Shown here: one piece after another, positions 63,735-64,000 of the stretch
Layout: each line of letters begins with the position of its first letter
How positions within the stretch are numbered: the stretch's first letter is position 1
NCBI GenBank assembly: GCA_936908745.1
Contig: CAKZFX010000024.1
Coordinates: forward strand, 1-64,000
Direction of reading: 5' to 3'
Length of the DNA: 64,000 nucleotides
From: an uncultured Chitinophagaceae bacterium
GTDB lineage: Bacteria; Bacteroidota; Bacteroidia; Chitinophagales; Chitinophagaceae
Program-made: the position numbers and the translations under genes
Notes under the pieces: model-generated
What the model saw: only the letters and a program-made list of their open reading frames with translations
The model's database searches: none
Told to the model about the DNA's origin: nothing

Positions 63735-63995
63735 ATGGAATTGAAAGAACAGTTTGAAACCGCGGTCGCCGATAGCAAGTCTTTGTCAGAAAAACCAAGC
63801 AATGAAACATTGCTGCAATTGTATTCTTTGTATAAACAAGCTACTGAAGGAGATGTAAACATAGATCCGCCTGCCAATCCTTTTGATTTTGTGGCCAAAG
63901 CAAAATTTGAAGCATGGTCTGGTTTGAAAGGAAAAACAAACGAACAGGCGATGACAGATTATGTGTCGCTGGTAGGAAAACTCAAATCAAATTAA
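63735..63995 (+). CDS. acyl-CoA-binding protein (ACBP)
   Basis: 86 aa, the full ACBP length, from the ATG at 63735; the longer in-frame start at 63693 is not supported. It keeps the ligand pattern: Y30, Y33 and K34 in LYSLYKQATEGD, K57 in PFDFVAKAKFEAW, and Y76 in MTDYVSLVGKL. It should bind long-chain acyl-CoA in the cytoplasm. ACBP is mainly eukaryotic and is found in scattered bacteria. The gene ends 5 bases before the window edge. Confidence 0.93.
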   Translation: MELKEQFETAVADSKSLSEKPSNETLLQLYSLYKQATEGDVNIDPPANPFDFVAKAKFEAWSGLKGKTNEQAMTDYVSLVGKLKSN

Positions 63996-64000
63996 GCCTC

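Overview
The window looks like chromosome of a Bacteroidota bacterium, most likely family Chitinophagaceae (the family is an inference). The evidence is a SusC/SusD pair, a protein with a type IX secretion sorting domain, a PafA-type phosphatase, S9 and S41 secreted peptidases, and promoters that match the Bacteroidota -7 box TAnnTTTG. It is mostly ordinary core genome with moderate GC. I see no rRNA, tRNA, CRISPR array, transposase or prophage.

Layout. 1-7.1 kb: end of an outer-membrane protein, a DeoR regulator, then a susC-susD-DUF4397 nutrient-uptake cassette. 7.2-15.9 kb: SpmA/SpmB fusion, YchF, a large predicted outer-membrane protein and a PKD/T9SS protein. 15.9-22.1 kb: prolyl oligopeptidase and a succinate dehydrogenase operon (sdhC-sdhA-sdhB) interrupted by a decayed four-helix-bundle gene. 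22.2-28.6 kb: threonine operon thrA-thrB-thrC plus two unknown genes, preceded by a Thr/Ile-rich leader peptide and terminator. 28.7-30.3 kb: MurNAc recycling pair. 30.5-36.4 kb: CtpA protease, an orphan HigA-like antitoxin between two copies of the ctpA tail and promoter, an ECF sigma/anti-sigma pair and a ChaN/EreA-like protein. 36.5-46.5 kb: sulfur amino acid genes (cbs, cysE, cysM) among two unrelated fructose-bisphosphate aldolases (class II and class I), a metal-receptor protein and small lipoproteins. 46.9-52.5 kb: Pr6Pr protein, bestrophin, DPP-type peptidase, accD, smpB. 54-60.7 kb: topoisomerase IV operon (parE-methyltransferase-DUF1835-parC-mgtC). 60.9-64 kb: PafA phosphatase, a CotH-kinase-like protein and an acyl-CoA-binding protein.

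The most interesting items are regulatory and are not listed by ordinary gene calling: (i) a 30-codon thr leader peptide with 11 Thr and 6 Ile codons whose stop codon lies in the loop of an intrinsic terminator; (ii) three GAAACT-N3-AGTTTC palindromes at an exact 30-bp period ending on the -33 box of the class I aldolase promoter; (iii) duplicated, synonymously diverged copies of the ctpA 3' end and a promoter flanking the orphan antitoxin; (iv) an accD terminator whose 8-nt loop is the smpB -7 box. Several families of short palindromic repeats fill the intergenic regions.
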